Source: Atherinomorus stipes
Taxonomy: Eukaryota > Chordata > Actinopteri > Atheriniformes > Atherinidae
Assembly: GCA_023101725.1 (NCBI GenBank)
Contig: JALJCO010003425.1
Coordinates: 409,501 to 473,500, forward strand
DNA: 64,000 nucleotides
Direction of reading: 5' to 3'
A program made the position numbers and the translations under genes. The notes under the pieces are model-generated. The model did no database searches. It was not told the DNA's origin and saw nothing but the letters and a program-made list of their open reading frames with translations. Shown piece after piece: positions 34,517-45,617 of the stretch; within the stretch, counting starts at the first letter, position 1, and the number at the start of each line of letters is the position of its first letter.

Positions 34517-34823
34517 CCCAGCCAACATTGAATGTGGGGCCCAGATGGGTTGAATTGTGGCTGTATATATGGGACCCAAGTGGGATTGTCCACGGTTTCC
34601 ATGGTGGCGCCAACTGTGTTTTCCCATGTGGTTTTCCACATATGGGGCCCATGTAACTTAAACTATGAGATCTTCAAATTTGCCCAGTTCAAGCCCATGC
34701 CTACAGGCTATATGTGAAAACACAGGTGGGACCACCATGGAAACCGTGGAAAAACCCACTTGGGTCCCGTATATACAGCAAAAATTTAACCCATATGGGC
34801 CCCACATGGAAATGCTGGCTGGG
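34517..34823. mobile_element. 307-bp foldback MITE inside the 41-bp array
   Basis: About 106 bp at the left (CCCAGCCAACATTGAATGTG...) match the inverse of the right end (...CATGGAAATGCTGGCTGGG) at roughly 88%, with a short central spacer. The array unit ATTCGGTGGTGAG is interrupted as ATTCGGT / GTGGTGAG, implying a 2-bp GT duplication. There is no coding capacity. The superfamily is not assignable from this. Confidence 0.85.
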
Positions 34824-35221
34824 GTGGTGAGTTTCCCGCGCTGTCCTGCAGATGCTGAGATTTGGTGGTGAATTTCCCGCGCTGTCCTGCAGATGCTGAG
34901 ATTTGGTGGTGAATTTCCCGCGCTGTCCTGTAGATGCTGAGATTCGGTGGTGAATTTCCCGCGCTGTCCTGCAGATGCTGAGATTCGGTGGTGAATTTCC
35001 CGCGCTGTCCTGCAGATGCTGAGATTCGGTGGTGAATTTCCCGCGCTGTCCTGCAGATGCTGAGATTCGGTGGTGAATTTCCCGCGCTGTCCTGCAGATG
35101 CTGAGATTCGGTGGTGAATTTCCCGCGCTGTCCTGTAGATGCTGAGATTCGGTGGTGAATTTCCCGCGCCGTCGTGCAGATGCTGAGATTCGGGGGTGAA
35201 TTTCCCGCCCTGTCCTGCAGA
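34824..35221. repeat. 41-bp minisatellite, second block (about 10 copies)
   Basis: Continuation of the 30988-34516 array after the MITE, ending at 35221 in unrelated sequence. Confidence 0.95.
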
Positions 35222-37240
35222 TGTGACGTCATTGACGCTGCATTCGCATTCCAGACAGTTCTGATCCAGGAAGGAGACGTCGCCGTGGACCTAGACACTA
35301 ATTATGTTTACATGGACAATAATTAATCTATCAGACTGAAATCTCTCCGATTGGAGCTTCCAGCTGAAGTGTTCACATGGACGGGGGGGAAAAGTGATCT
35401 GATTGGTTGTTTTTACTTGATGGACAGATATGTTCGTCATGCTTTTGACATACGCAATGGCTCCTAAATCGTAAGAAGAGGGATTTTCTTTTTTCAATTT
35501 ATAAACTTTTGACCGTTGAAATGCTCAATAATCATTAACTCTTTCAGTGGATCCAAGGTGAACAGCGCCACCTAGAGGCCATGAGGACCGTTTATTTACA
35601 CTATATTTAAAGAAGAATTAAAACTAAATAATGAAGATAAAAATGGTCCCAAACCACCTCTAAAGAGGCAAAAACCCACTCCAGTTTATTAGATATGGAT
35701 TCGTGAGTTGAGAAAACAAAAATGGATGGAACACCAGCTAATGCTAATGCTAACGTTTAAGGGATATTCTGTAAGTTCTCCTGTTATTTATTCACAAAAA
35801 TTGATTATTCGGTTCAAAAGTGTTTTTCCATTAATCAGTAATCACTCCCACCAACAAACTGAAGTGCTCCTGGAAGTTCTGAATTTGCCGTTCGTATCAT
35901 TCATATCTACATGGAACGGGTCGGCTTGGTGGGGGCAACCATGCCGTGTCGCCATGTTTTTACGTTCAGTCGAAGTGTGACAGCAGGAAACCACAGAAAC
36001 TCACCGGAGTTGTCGGTTCAGGTCGAGGTGATGTCTCTGAAAAGTCACTGCGGGTGCAGAGGAGGGAACCGAGTGTTAAACTGATGCTGCGTTCACGTAC
36101 AGTTGGGCAGACGGCCGTCTGTAACAAACCAGATGTCATATTCATCACAGAAGCCAAGAGAAAGACGATGAAACATGGGTCAGGGAAAACAAGACGACAT
36201 CGCCATGACAACAGATCCGATGTGGACTGAAGTCTCTCTAACAGACAGACCACGTCTTCACATAGAGGCTGATGATGCCTTTACATGCAGTGCCTGTCGC
36301 CCGTCTGCCCGGTTTCACACGAACGCAGCATGAAAAGTACGAGGGAGCTGCTGATATACAAATGTTACGCAATGTCCCTTTAATGCTAATGCTAACGTCA
36401 ATGCTAACAGAAGCCCTGAAGCATCTGCAGCTTCTTCTAGAAACAAACATCTAACACTCGTTGGAAAGAAAGAATTTTTAAGAAAAAAGAGAGAAAATCA
36501 GCTGTTGATGCAGAAAATGTCTGTTATGTTTGGAAGTTCTTTAAAAATTCTAAGAAAAGTTTAAATAAATAAATTGTTGAATGAAATTTTGTGCTTTAAC
36601 TTCCTGTTTAAGCAAATAAAATCCAGATTTTTACAGATTATTTAAACTGAGCCTTTTTATTTCCAATGTGATCTATTACTGCAGCATTTTATCTCTTTTT
36701 TAAATCAGTTTCCATCAGTTTTTTTCTGTTGTTCCTCTTTTTGTAGTAAAATGTTGTAGATTTTGTGTTTATAGCCTAATTCTGATTTGTTCTTGTAGGA
36801 GTCTGATTTTATTCCATGAATTATACGTGTGATATAAATGTGTTTGTGACCATCTCAGAATATATTTTATATGATGTTATTCATGTTTATCAGCCACATT
36901 TTACAGGTTCAGTCTGTTAAAGCAGCTGGATTTGCTTTAGTTATTAAAGGTGCCATGACATCAAATTTCCCTTTTCTGGGGTTTCGGGTGTATAATCTGA
37001 TCTGCTGTGCTCTGATGAGTTCATGTGAATGTCAGAGTGAGAATCAGAGTTCCTGGTTTTAGTCTGTCAGCTTTGTTTCTCTGCTCAGAAACAGTTGAAT
37101 CAGACAGCAGCTTATCATTCTACGTAGTTTTATCATTCTACGTAGTTCAATTGCACAGTTTCAACCTGGCTTCCCTCCCCTGCACAGGACTGAAACCGCA
37201 CTCATGAAGATCTCTAAACCTCCTCATGGCTTCTGACTCT
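35222..37240. other. No gene recognised
   Basis: About 2 kb with no recognisable coding domain. Motifs like GTTTACATGGAC near 35310 and GTTCACATGGACG near 35371 resemble ends of fish DNA elements, but I could not pair them with confidence. Confidence 0.45.
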
Positions 37241-37604
37241 GGCTTCTGACAGCACCCTCTCCTTCCAGTCTCACATTAACAACATCACCCAGTCCGCCTA
37301 CTTCCACCTGCATAACATCTCTCGTCTCCGTCCCTCTCTCACTCCCCAACCTACCGCCGTCCTTGTTCACAGCCTCATCACCTCTCACATTGACGACTGT
37401 AATTCACTTCTGTTCCACCTTCTAAATAAGTCCCTCCAAAAACTGCAGCTCCTTCCAAACTCTGCAGCACACCTTATTACACGGACCCCGATTTCTCATC
37501 ATATCACTCCCATCCTGCAGCAACTCCACTGGCTCCCCATCAAACAAAGAATCATCTTCGAACTCCTCCTCACTACATTCATGGCCCTCCATAACAGGGC
37601 TTCA
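37241..37604 (+). mobile_element. L2-group LINE ORF2 C-terminal fragment
   Basis: A plus-strand reading has [72 protein letters not shown] and [17 protein letters not shown]. This is the LINE C-terminal domain after the reverse transcriptase. It then passes directly into the 61-bp array, whose unit is its own next segment. The catalytic part is missing. Confidence 0.88.
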
Positions 37605-38290
37605 CCTTCCATCTCTGATCTCCTTCACGTTAACACCCGTACCCGCTCCCTACCGTCCTCCCTCACCTTCCATCTCTGATGTCCTTCACGTTAACACCCC
37701 TACCCGCTCCCTACCATCCTCCTTCACCTTCCATCTCTGATCTCCTTCACGTTAACACCCGTACCCGCTCCCTACCATCCTCCCTCACCTTCCATCTCTG
37801 ATCTCCTTTACGTTAACACCCCTACCCGCTCCCTACCATCCTCCCTCACCTTCCATCTCTGATGTCCTTCACGTTAACACCCCTACCCGCTCCCTACCGT
37901 CCTCCCTCACCTTCCATCTCTGATCTCCTTCACGTTAACACCCCTACCCGCTCCCTACCGTCCTTCTTCACCTTCCATCTCTGATGTCCTTCACGTTAAC
38001 ACCCCTACCCGCTCCCTACCGTCCTCCCTCACCTTCCATCTATGATCTCCTTCATGTTAACACCCGTACCCGCTCCCTACCGTCCTCCCTCACCTTCCAT
38101 CTCTGATCTCCTTCACGGTAACACCCCTACCCACTCCCTACCGTCCTCCCTCACTTCCATCTCTGATCTCCTTCACGTTAACACCCCTACCCGCTCCCTA
38201 CCGTCCTCCCTCACCTTCCATCTCTGATGTCCTTCACGTTAACACCCCTACCCGCTCCCTTCCGTCCTCCCTCACCTTCCATCTCTTCCA
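37605..38290. repeat. 61-bp minisatellite derived from LINE ORF2, about 11 copies
   Basis: The unit is CCTTCACGTTAACACCCCTA, CCCGCTCCCTACCGTCCTCC, CTCACCTTCCATCTCTGATCT. The first copies read [19 protein letters not shown], in frame with the LINE fragment to the left, so the unit is amplified LINE coding sequence. Later copies shift frame because 61 is not a multiple of three. It ends at an inverted LINE. Confidence 0.93.
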
Positions 38291-39590
38291 TGCTCAGAAG
38301 GAGCAGTTTGAACTTAATGTGGTGGGAGATGGGGAGCCAATGCAGGTTCTGGAGGACGGGGGTGATGTGGTCATGGGAACGAGAGTGAGTGAGGAGGCGG
38401 GCAGCAGAATTCTGGATGTACTGAAGTTTATTGAGCTTAGGAGGTGGAGCCAAAAAGAATGCTGTTGCAGTCGTCTAGGCGAGAGGTGATGAAGGCGTGA
38501 ATGAGGGTTTCAGCGGCTTTGAAGGTGAGAGAGGAGTGAAGACGGGCGATAATACGGAGATGGAAGAATGCTGTCTTGGTAATGTGGTTGATATGGGGTT
38601 CAAAAGTGAGGTTGGTATCAAATATCACGCCAAGATTACGGATGTGGGGGGAGGGAGAAAGGACGGAGTTACCAATGGTGATGGAAAAGTGAGGGGACTT
38701 TGTGAGTGACTTGGGGCCGTTGATGATGAGGTCTGTTTTATCACAGTTTAGCTTGAGAAAGTTTTTTTGCATCCAGAGATTAATTTCCAGCAGGCAGTTG
38801 GTGAGAGTGGTGATAGTTGTGGAAGAGATGGTTTTGGTGGAGATGTAAAGCTGGATGTCATCAGCGTAGCAGTGGAAGTTGAGGTTATGACGACGAATGA
38901 TGTGACCAAGGGGGAGGAGGTAGAGGATGAAGAGAAGAGGACCAAGCACAGAACCTTGAGGGATGCCATGGGACAGGGGGGCAGTGGAGGAGGTGCAGTT
39001 GTTGGTCTTGATGAATTGTTGTCTATCTGAGAGGTAGGATTTGAACCAGGTGAGGGCATTACCGGTGATGTTGAGGGAGGACTGGAGACGGGACAGGAGG
39101 ATGGAGTGGTTGATGGTATCGAAGGCTGCAGAAAGGTCAAGCAGGATGAGAATGCTGAGGTGTCCTGAATCGGAGGAGCTCATTGGTGACTTTAAGAAGG
39201 GCAGATTCTGTGCTGTGTTTATTGCGGAATCCAGATTGAAAAGTTTCGTAGAGGTTGTTGGAGGTGAGATGAGTTTTCAGCGGAGCAGCAACGACACGTT
39301 CAAGGGTTTTGGACGAGAATGGGAGGTTGGAGATGGGCCGAAAATTACTGGGAGAGTTTGGGTCGAGTCCGGGTTTTTTGAGGATGGGTGAGACAAAGGC
39401 AAGTTTGACAGGTGTGGGGACAGTGCTGGTGCTGACAGAGGTGTTAATGATCCTGGTGATGAGGGGGGAGATGACAGGGAGGCAGCTCTTGAGGAGGGCA
39501 TTTGGGATCGTGTCCAGACAAGATGAGGAGTTCTTTGTTCCAGATATGAGTTCGGGCAGGTCCAAGGGGGAAATAAGGGAGAAGTGAGAC
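38291..39590 (-). pseudogene. L2-group reverse transcriptase (second LINE)
   Basis: Blocks in order: FRPISNLPFSSKTLERVVAA; LYETFQSGFRNKHSTESALL; ILILLDLSAAFDTINHSILL (motif A); GIPQGSVLGPLLFILYLLPL (motif B); HCYADDIQLYI (motif C, Asp-Asp); LKLNCDKTDLIING; IRNLGVIFD; and SRLDDCNSILF. All core motifs are present, but a frameshift near 39180 splits the domain between motif-0-type blocks and motif A, and the frame is shifted again at 38440-38450. The C-terminal domain stops inside the LHWLP region at the array junction. Confidence 0.9.
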
Positions 39591-41262
39591 AGAGGGGGGC
39601 TTCAGGAGGAGAGGGGGAGAGGGGGTGATGGGTGTGGTCACTAAACTGCTATGGATGGAGTCAATTTTGTTTTGAAAAAATGAAAGAAATGAGTTGCATT
39701 TGTCGGAGGTGAAGGAGCTGGAGATGTTTTTAGGTGGGGAGAGGAGTTTGTTGATGGTGGAGAAGAGAGCCTTTGGGTTATTGGAGCCAGAGTTGATAAG
39801 GTGAGAGTAGTAGGTGGTCCGAGCAGATTTCAGGGTGTCTTTGTACTCTTGCAGATAGTCGGTGTAGGCTTGAAGGTGGATGGTGAGGTGTGTTTTTTTG
39901 TAGAGTCGTTCCAGCTGTCGTTTATGGGATTTCATGTGATGAAGTTCAGCGGTGAACCAGGGAGCAGAGTGGGTGAAGCTGACAGATCTGGATTTGAGGG
40001 GAGCTAACTGATCTAGGCAGGAGGAGAGGGTCTGGTTATAATACTCTATCAAGTCAGTGGGGTTGTCGGATGATGGGGGTGGTGAAGCAGACATGGTCGT
40101 GGATAATGAAACTGAGAGTTCAGAGGGGGAGATGGATTTGATGTTTCTGAAAGAGACCTCCCCACCCCCATTTCGAGGGGTGGGGAGGTTTATGCCTGCT
40201 GTTATTGCCAGGTGATCGGAGATATGGAGGTTGAGGCTGGAGATGTGAGGGATTGTGAGACCAGAAGAGCAGACCAGGTCGAGGATGTGTCCATGGTTAT
40301 GGGTGGGGAAGTTAACATGCTGGATGAGGTTGTGGGATTGCAGGAGGTCCAGGAAGTCAGAGGCAGATTTACAGCTGGTGTTGTCGATGTAGAAGTTGCA
40401 ATCGCCAGTGATGAGGACCGAAGATGATATGGCAGACAGCTGGGTGAGAAAATGGGAGAAGTCGGAGAGGAATGAGGAGTTTGGCTTGGGAGGGCGGTAG
40501 ATGATGGCAGTGACAAGTGGGGTGGGACCAGGAAGTCTGAAGGCAAGGTGTTCAAAGGAGGGAGCAGAGGAGATTGGGATGGTGGTTATCTTCAAATCTT
40601 TTTTAAAAATAGCAGCAACCCCACCTCCACGCCCCTCAGTACGAGGCTGTTCTATGTATGTGTATCCGGTGGGGGGTGCTCTGGTTTAGGGAAAAATAGT
40701 CCAAGGGCATATGCCAGGTTTCAGTGAGACAGAGAAAGTCAAGCTTATGGTCAGTTATAAATTCATTTAAAAGGAGACTTTTATTGTTGAGTGAGTGGAT
40801 GTTGAGGAGGGTGAATTTCAGGTGAGTCTGTTCGCTGATTGGCTGTGGATGACGCGGAAGTGTGCGGAGATTGGAGCTGAGCTGTCTCATGTGTTGTTTG
40901 CGTTGATGACGTGGTGGATGTTTGCGGAAGCGGTGGGTCAGTATGGAGGGAATGGGGTTTGAATATGATGAAATGGGATTAACTGGGCTGATGGGGCTGT
41001 AGTGACCACTGGGGTAAAAGTCTGCTGGATCATAAGAGCATTGTGGGTTTGTGGTGGAAGTGAAGAGCGGAGACATGACGAGGAGCAGCAGCTGTAGGAG
41101 GCGGCAGGTCAGGAGCGTGGAGGTGGGTGCTAGCTTGCTGCTAGCTGCAGGATCGACAGACACCTTGATCTGAAGAGACGCTGCGAAACCCAGGTGTATC
41201 AGGAAGAGGGACAGCAGCATGCCAGTGAACTGAGGAGAAAGAGGGGAGACCGGAGCCAGCAA
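39591..41262 (-). pseudogene. L2-group endonuclease and linker (second LINE)
   Basis: The N-terminal part carries FTLLNIHSLNNKSLLLNEFI and LDFLCLTETWHM, the first endonuclease motifs. A frameshift near 40680 moves RGGGVAAIFKKDLKI into another frame. Then come VTAIIYRPPKPNSSFLSDFS, VLITGDCNFYID, HGHILDLVCSSGL and LNLHISDHLAITAGI, the remaining catalytic blocks and the terminal Ser-Asp-His. A linker with APWFTAELHHMKSHKRQLER follows. The GDCNFYID form shows Cys where GDLNIH is usual. It is dead through frameshifts but otherwise complete. An upstream leader (to about 41590) contains no recognisable ORF1. Confidence 0.88.
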
Positions 41263-41596
41263 AAAATCGAGGATTGTAGATGGAGTAGATGGTGGAGCAG
41301 CCAGGGTGGAGGCTGTATGGTACCAAGTGAAAACTTACACGCCCGGGCTCCAGTGAAATACCTAGGTGAAATAACCTTGCACAGTGGAGTAGACAGGAGG
41401 GAAACTTACCACGGAGGGCCCAATGCATGGGCCCGCTGCGATGGATTCAGAATGGTAAGTTTCCAGTTAACTCCTGAAGTGTGTAACGTCACCGTCAGCT
41501 CGCTCGTCAGGTTGCACGTTTCCACTGATTCCTATTTCTGTCTTTGACTTTGACTTCAGCCACCAGTGCAGAGTATACGAAGAGGAAAGCAAACTG

Positions 41597-41846
41597 GGGG
41601 GTGTTAACACCCTACCCGCTCCCTACCGTCCTCCCTCACCTTCCATCTCTGATCTCCTTCACGTTAACACCCCTACCCGCTCCCTACCGTCCTCCCTCAC
41701 CTTCCATCTCTGATGTCCTTCACGTTAACACCCCTACCCGCTCCCTACTGTCCTCCTTCACCTTCCATCTCTGATGTCCTTCACGTTAACACCCCTACCC
41801 GCTCCCTACCATCCTCCCTCACCTTCCATCTCTGATCTCCTTCACG
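41597..41846. repeat. 61-bp LINE-derived minisatellite, second block (about 4 copies)
   Basis: Same unit and orientation as 37605-38290. It begins GGGTGTTAACACCCTACCCG, where the palindrome GTTAAC joins an 11-bp piece matching the opposite strand of the unit to a plus-orientation unit. It ends at the hAT insertion, CCTTCACG (41839-41846) being that element's left target duplication. Confidence 0.9.
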
Positions 41847-43829
41847 CAGAGGCGGACTTACCATTAGGCAATAGTAGGCAATCGCTTGGGGCCCCCAAAC
41901 GGAGGAGGGCTCCGACCAGCTGGGAAAAATCATGCTTTTCATTCATAGCGCCTTTTCTCCCATCATTCTCCTTCATCCACACATACGCAGGTGTGATGCA
42001 GGTCTGGTTCATGTCCGCCGCTCCTCCTGCATCTGTGTCCTCCGTCCCTGCACTTTTATTTGCCATTACAACTGTTTAATTCATTATTTACATGCGGCAA
42101 CGTGTTTTTCCGAGCTGTATTTGAACGCACCATGTAACACGCGCTAAATGCCAGCATCCGGTGCTCCGCCAGCAGGAGAGCTGCAGGTGTTCCTCGTGTC
42201 CAGCAAACCAGAACCAGCAAATGACAGAAAACGTTGGAGTTTTTCCCCAAACAGCTGATGTAAGATGAGTAAAACTGTTCTGTCGGTGATGATTGACTAG
42301 TTATCGTGTAAGCTAGCTGGTTAGAAAACTGTTGTTACCTAAGTTTCATTTAGTGTTGGGGAACAGCTGTTTCTTTTGCCAGTTAGAATATTATAACACA
42401 TAACTCTTGAAATAAAGCAGCTTAATCACTGTTTACCTGTGGTACGGGGGTCTACAGAGGAAACTTTGGGCTGGTTTTTCTGTGAAATAACTTGGAAATA
42501 CAATCAGTCGCAGGCTGGAGGTTTCTGGGCTTTTTTTCTTAAGTATAGTCCACAAATAAATAAGGAAATATGTAAAATATAATAAAACAGGAGAAAGACG
42601 TGGATAGAAGGGTCACTGTGCAGCATGCTGCCCCCAAATAACTCCTTATCTGAGTCTCACGGACATCAGTTTCACCGTCTCAACAAGATAAAAATGAAAA
42701 ATTATTAATTCATGTGGGATTTTTTGTATGTGTGGTCTTAAAATAATATGTCATTATTTTTCATAGTTTAATTTTCAAAAGCACTAATGGGGTCCTACTC
42801 GTTCTCACTATGTCCTCCTTTACAGCAAAAATATCTATTCAACAAAAACATGCTAGTTTAGTCATATGAACACATTTTTGTTACATTTCAAATTACTGCA
42901 TATAAAGTGTTGTGGTTCTCAGAAAAGCCTGTAAATATTATTTTATTGACATGCATCAGCAGCTGCTTTGTGTTTGCTGCTGAAACTACTTTTATTTTGC
43001 ACCTTCAGTAAAACATAAATGCCACACACTTAATTTCTGAGCAGCTTATTTTTATTTTTTACTCTTTTTTTCAAATCATGCCTCACTCACGGATTAGTGT
43101 TGAGTTTGTGTTTGAATTACATTTTCTACAACAATGAAATTAACCTATAAGAACATTTTAAGAATTAGAGAACACATTGCCTTTTAATTAAATAATCAAA
43201 GTAACTGAGTTACTTTTTGGAAGAAATAACTTGTAACTAACGAGTTACTTTTTCAGTTACCACCACAACACTGGTTCCATTCCCTGCTTATTAGTTCATA
43301 CTGGGAACAACCTCAGTCCTCCTTCAGTTCTTTGCAGAACTTGTGTTCATTATTGTTTTCCTCATATTTAAAATAAATCTTTCTGCTACAACAGAGAGAG
43401 GAGGACAGAGAGGAGACATCAGACCAGAGACCAGAAGCATGGATGATGATGATGATGATGATACTGGGTCTTCACTGGTAAAGGAAAGATTAGAACTTGT
43501 TGTGAAAGACATCTATTAGGCAGAGAAACCAGGCAGGGTTTTGGTAAGATGTTTTTATTTGTCTGACCATGAAGAACTCACTGTAAAGAACGAACCCTGA
43601 GTTGAATAATTTCTAGAGCCTCTAGTAGCTCTACAATTGAGTTGGTAGGTGACTTTGAAGAGAAATAGATTAGAAAAATTGCATTTTGACATATTCTGGT
43701 GCTATATCCGAAACTTATTTCTCACTTTCTACTCTTTTTTTAGTCTAAGTTTCCTATTGACAGGTCCAGATTTGAAGGGCCCCCTAGCTAAGTTCGCCTT
43801 GGGCCCCCAAAATGCTAAATCCGCCACTG
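41847..43829. mobile_element. Non-autonomous hAT element (1983 bp) in the 61-bp array
   Basis: Ends CAGAGGCGGACTTA and inverted TAAATCCGCCACTG form terminal inverted repeats matching CAG(A/T)GGCGGA(C/T)TTA, typical of hAT elements. The array word CCTTCACG lies before it (41839-41846) and CCTTCAAA after it (43830-43837), an 8-bp duplication with two changes. No transposase frame is visible. It carries a second hAT element inside. Confidence 0.85.
42351..43273. mobile_element. Second hAT-like element (923 bp) nested in the first
   Basis: Ends TAGTGTTGGGG and inverted CCACAACACTG give the CAGTGTTG-type terminal repeat of common fish hAT elements. Flanks GTTTCATT (42343-42350) and GTTCCATT (43274-43281) are an 8-bp duplication with one change. 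Subterminal GAGTTACTTTTT-type words near 43210-43255 fit the same family. No coding frame. Confidence 0.75.
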
Positions 43830-43912
43830 CCTTCAAATTAACACCCCTACCAGCTCCCTACCATCCTCCCTCACCTTCCATCTCTGATCTCCTTCACATT
43901 AACACCCCTTCC
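43830..43912. repeat. 61-bp LINE-derived minisatellite, last block
   Basis: About one and a half diverged copies of the unit, starting with the right-hand target duplication of the outer hAT element and ending near 43912. Confidence 0.88.
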
Positions 43913-45050
43913 CTGTTCCCCCACACTGATAAACATTCACTGTCTAAAGAGCCCATGATGCTGACAGATAGCTTTTAGCAAACTCTGTTCACTAGCTACC
44001 AGCAGCCTACCTAGTTTCTTTTAATGAGGTTGTAGCCAATCAAAATGAAGTCAACTTGCTCTCCAGGTAGAACTGCAAATCATTAACGCAACCCAACCCT
44101 TTTACTGAGTAGGGAAAACTGGCACGCTAAAACAATTCCCTGCTGTAAAAAGTGGCATTTATTGTCTTTGGAGAGTTGACATATGCAGCAATATCAGCTA
44201 CATGTTTATAGTGATATGTCATCATTCTTTTAAATACTTGTTATATCCTCCAGCACGGCTCTAAATCATTGTTTTTGATTACCAGCCAATGAGGCCAGCA
44301 GATCCAAAAAGTTACAAGCTAATAAGACCTTTCACCCCCCAAAGGTTTTGGAGAGGGGGATAATCCAGATTATAAGCACACCTGAATTCATTTAATGCAG
44401 CTTTCAGACTTGCTCTGGAAAGCTGCAGTAATAGCTCAAAGTTCCAAGATGTAGGGTGATGCAGTATACCCTTAAGACTTAAAACAAGTAGTAAAAGTCC
44501 AAAGTAATAGTTTGAACTATATATCTTTTGTACCGTTTGCATTCAGTCAAACGTTCCGCTCTCTAACCTCAGACTGGTAGCAGACATGTATGGCTAGTCA
44601 CATGTCATAAGAGTGTAAATGCAGCGGCTAAACATAGACTGTTTATAGAAATAGATGTAGTATCCAGTTACATCCACTGTAACTTAAGTCTGTAGTTTCC
44701 ACAGCATTATTGGTGTATAATGGACAAATCCTTACTGTAGAATCTGTTTTCAGTATGTTGCTGTAGTTCCTCAAAGCATCATGGTCATTTTTTAAAATTC
44801 TACAGTAAATAATATCTTCCTGTGGATCATATTACAGTAATTTCTAGCAGGAAAAGGAGGGAAGCCACGAAGACAAAGCTGATAGGAGAAAAGCAGCCTA
44901 AGTACACCACAGACTGTAAAGAAACTTTATAGATTTGTTTGCCTGCCCTAATATTTTAACGTGCCGGTGACGTTCAATGCCATCTCCGCCCACTCAGTAC
45001 TGTCTGCAAAGGAAGAGAAGAGGCTGGACTGTGCAAGTTTAGCTAGCTTG
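43913..45050. other. No gene recognised; possible 5' non-coding exon at its end
   Basis: Mostly AT-rich sequence with an imperfect inverted pair (TTACTGTAGAA near 44732, TTCTACAGTAA near 44799). The last part, GCAAGTTTAGCTAGCTTG followed by GTGAGTAAAG at 45051, could be an untranslated first exon with a splice donor belonging to the gene remains downstream. That is inference only. Confidence 0.4.
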
Positions 45051-45617
45051 GTGAGTAAAGTTTTGTCATCAACGTTAGCAATCAATCAGTCTAATTAATT
45101 ATAATTCTCAGTCTAAACTCGGCTGAAAATAGAAAAATCACCACAACTGGCTACTATGTTTTGACGGCGATAGGTCTTAATATGAGCTACCTGTAGCTGT
45201 TAGCAACGCTACCTGTAGCTGAGCTGACAGCATCTATAGCTCGCTACTTAGCTTCAACTGTGTTAACATAGACTTGCAGATATTAATCGATAATGTACAT
45301 TCATGAAATTATCTGCTTTTAAAATTGTTTTTCAAGGGACAAAGTCTTACTCTTGCAACTGGCTACTTTGATGTTGGAAATAAAGACGTGAAATCAGGAT
45401 TTAATGACCGCCGCAGCGGAGAAATAAAAAGCTGGTTCAACTTTGTCATCTCGACGATTTTTTTTTCTTTTCAGAGGAACAAATTGTTCGGGCAGGAGGG
45501 AAGAAGTATTTAGGAGAATAACGGCCGACTGAAAACCCCTTGTCTTTACTGGCTGGCGTGGAAAATGGTGAGTATCAAAGCAGCCTAGTGACTGGAGTTT
45601 AAACAAACAGTTTGAAA

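Larger units (their letters stand above)
38291..41590 (-). mobile_element. Second L2-group LINE, minus strand, lacking its 3' end
   Basis: Read on the minus strand, it has a 5' region (about 41590-41263), endonuclease (41262-39590) and reverse transcriptase to the start of the C-terminal domain (to 38291), where ITPVLQNLHWLPISHHIKFK breaks off into the 61-bp array. It has no 3' UTR or tail, so it did not arrive at this junction by ordinary target-primed insertion. Frameshifts lie near 40680, 39590 and 39180. It is a different subfamily from both the plus-strand fragment and the LINE at 12331. Confidence 0.9.

Noticed and set aside
32026..34641. 871-codon open frame on the minus strand, and 396- and 414-codon frames beside it
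   Set aside because: They are the 41-bp minisatellite read in rotating frames. No frame of the unit has a stop, so length carries no coding information.
35300..36250. Possible DNA transposon with GTTTACATGGAC-type ends
   Set aside because: I could not match two inverted ends with a target duplication, so no element is claimed.
39041..39391. 116-codon plus-strand frame
   Set aside because: Shadow of the minus-strand L2 reverse transcriptase, where all catalytic motifs are visible.
7222..43912. CRISPR-like or other regularly spaced repeats
   Set aside because: All arrays are head-to-tail with no unique spacers, and the sequence is from a vertebrate.
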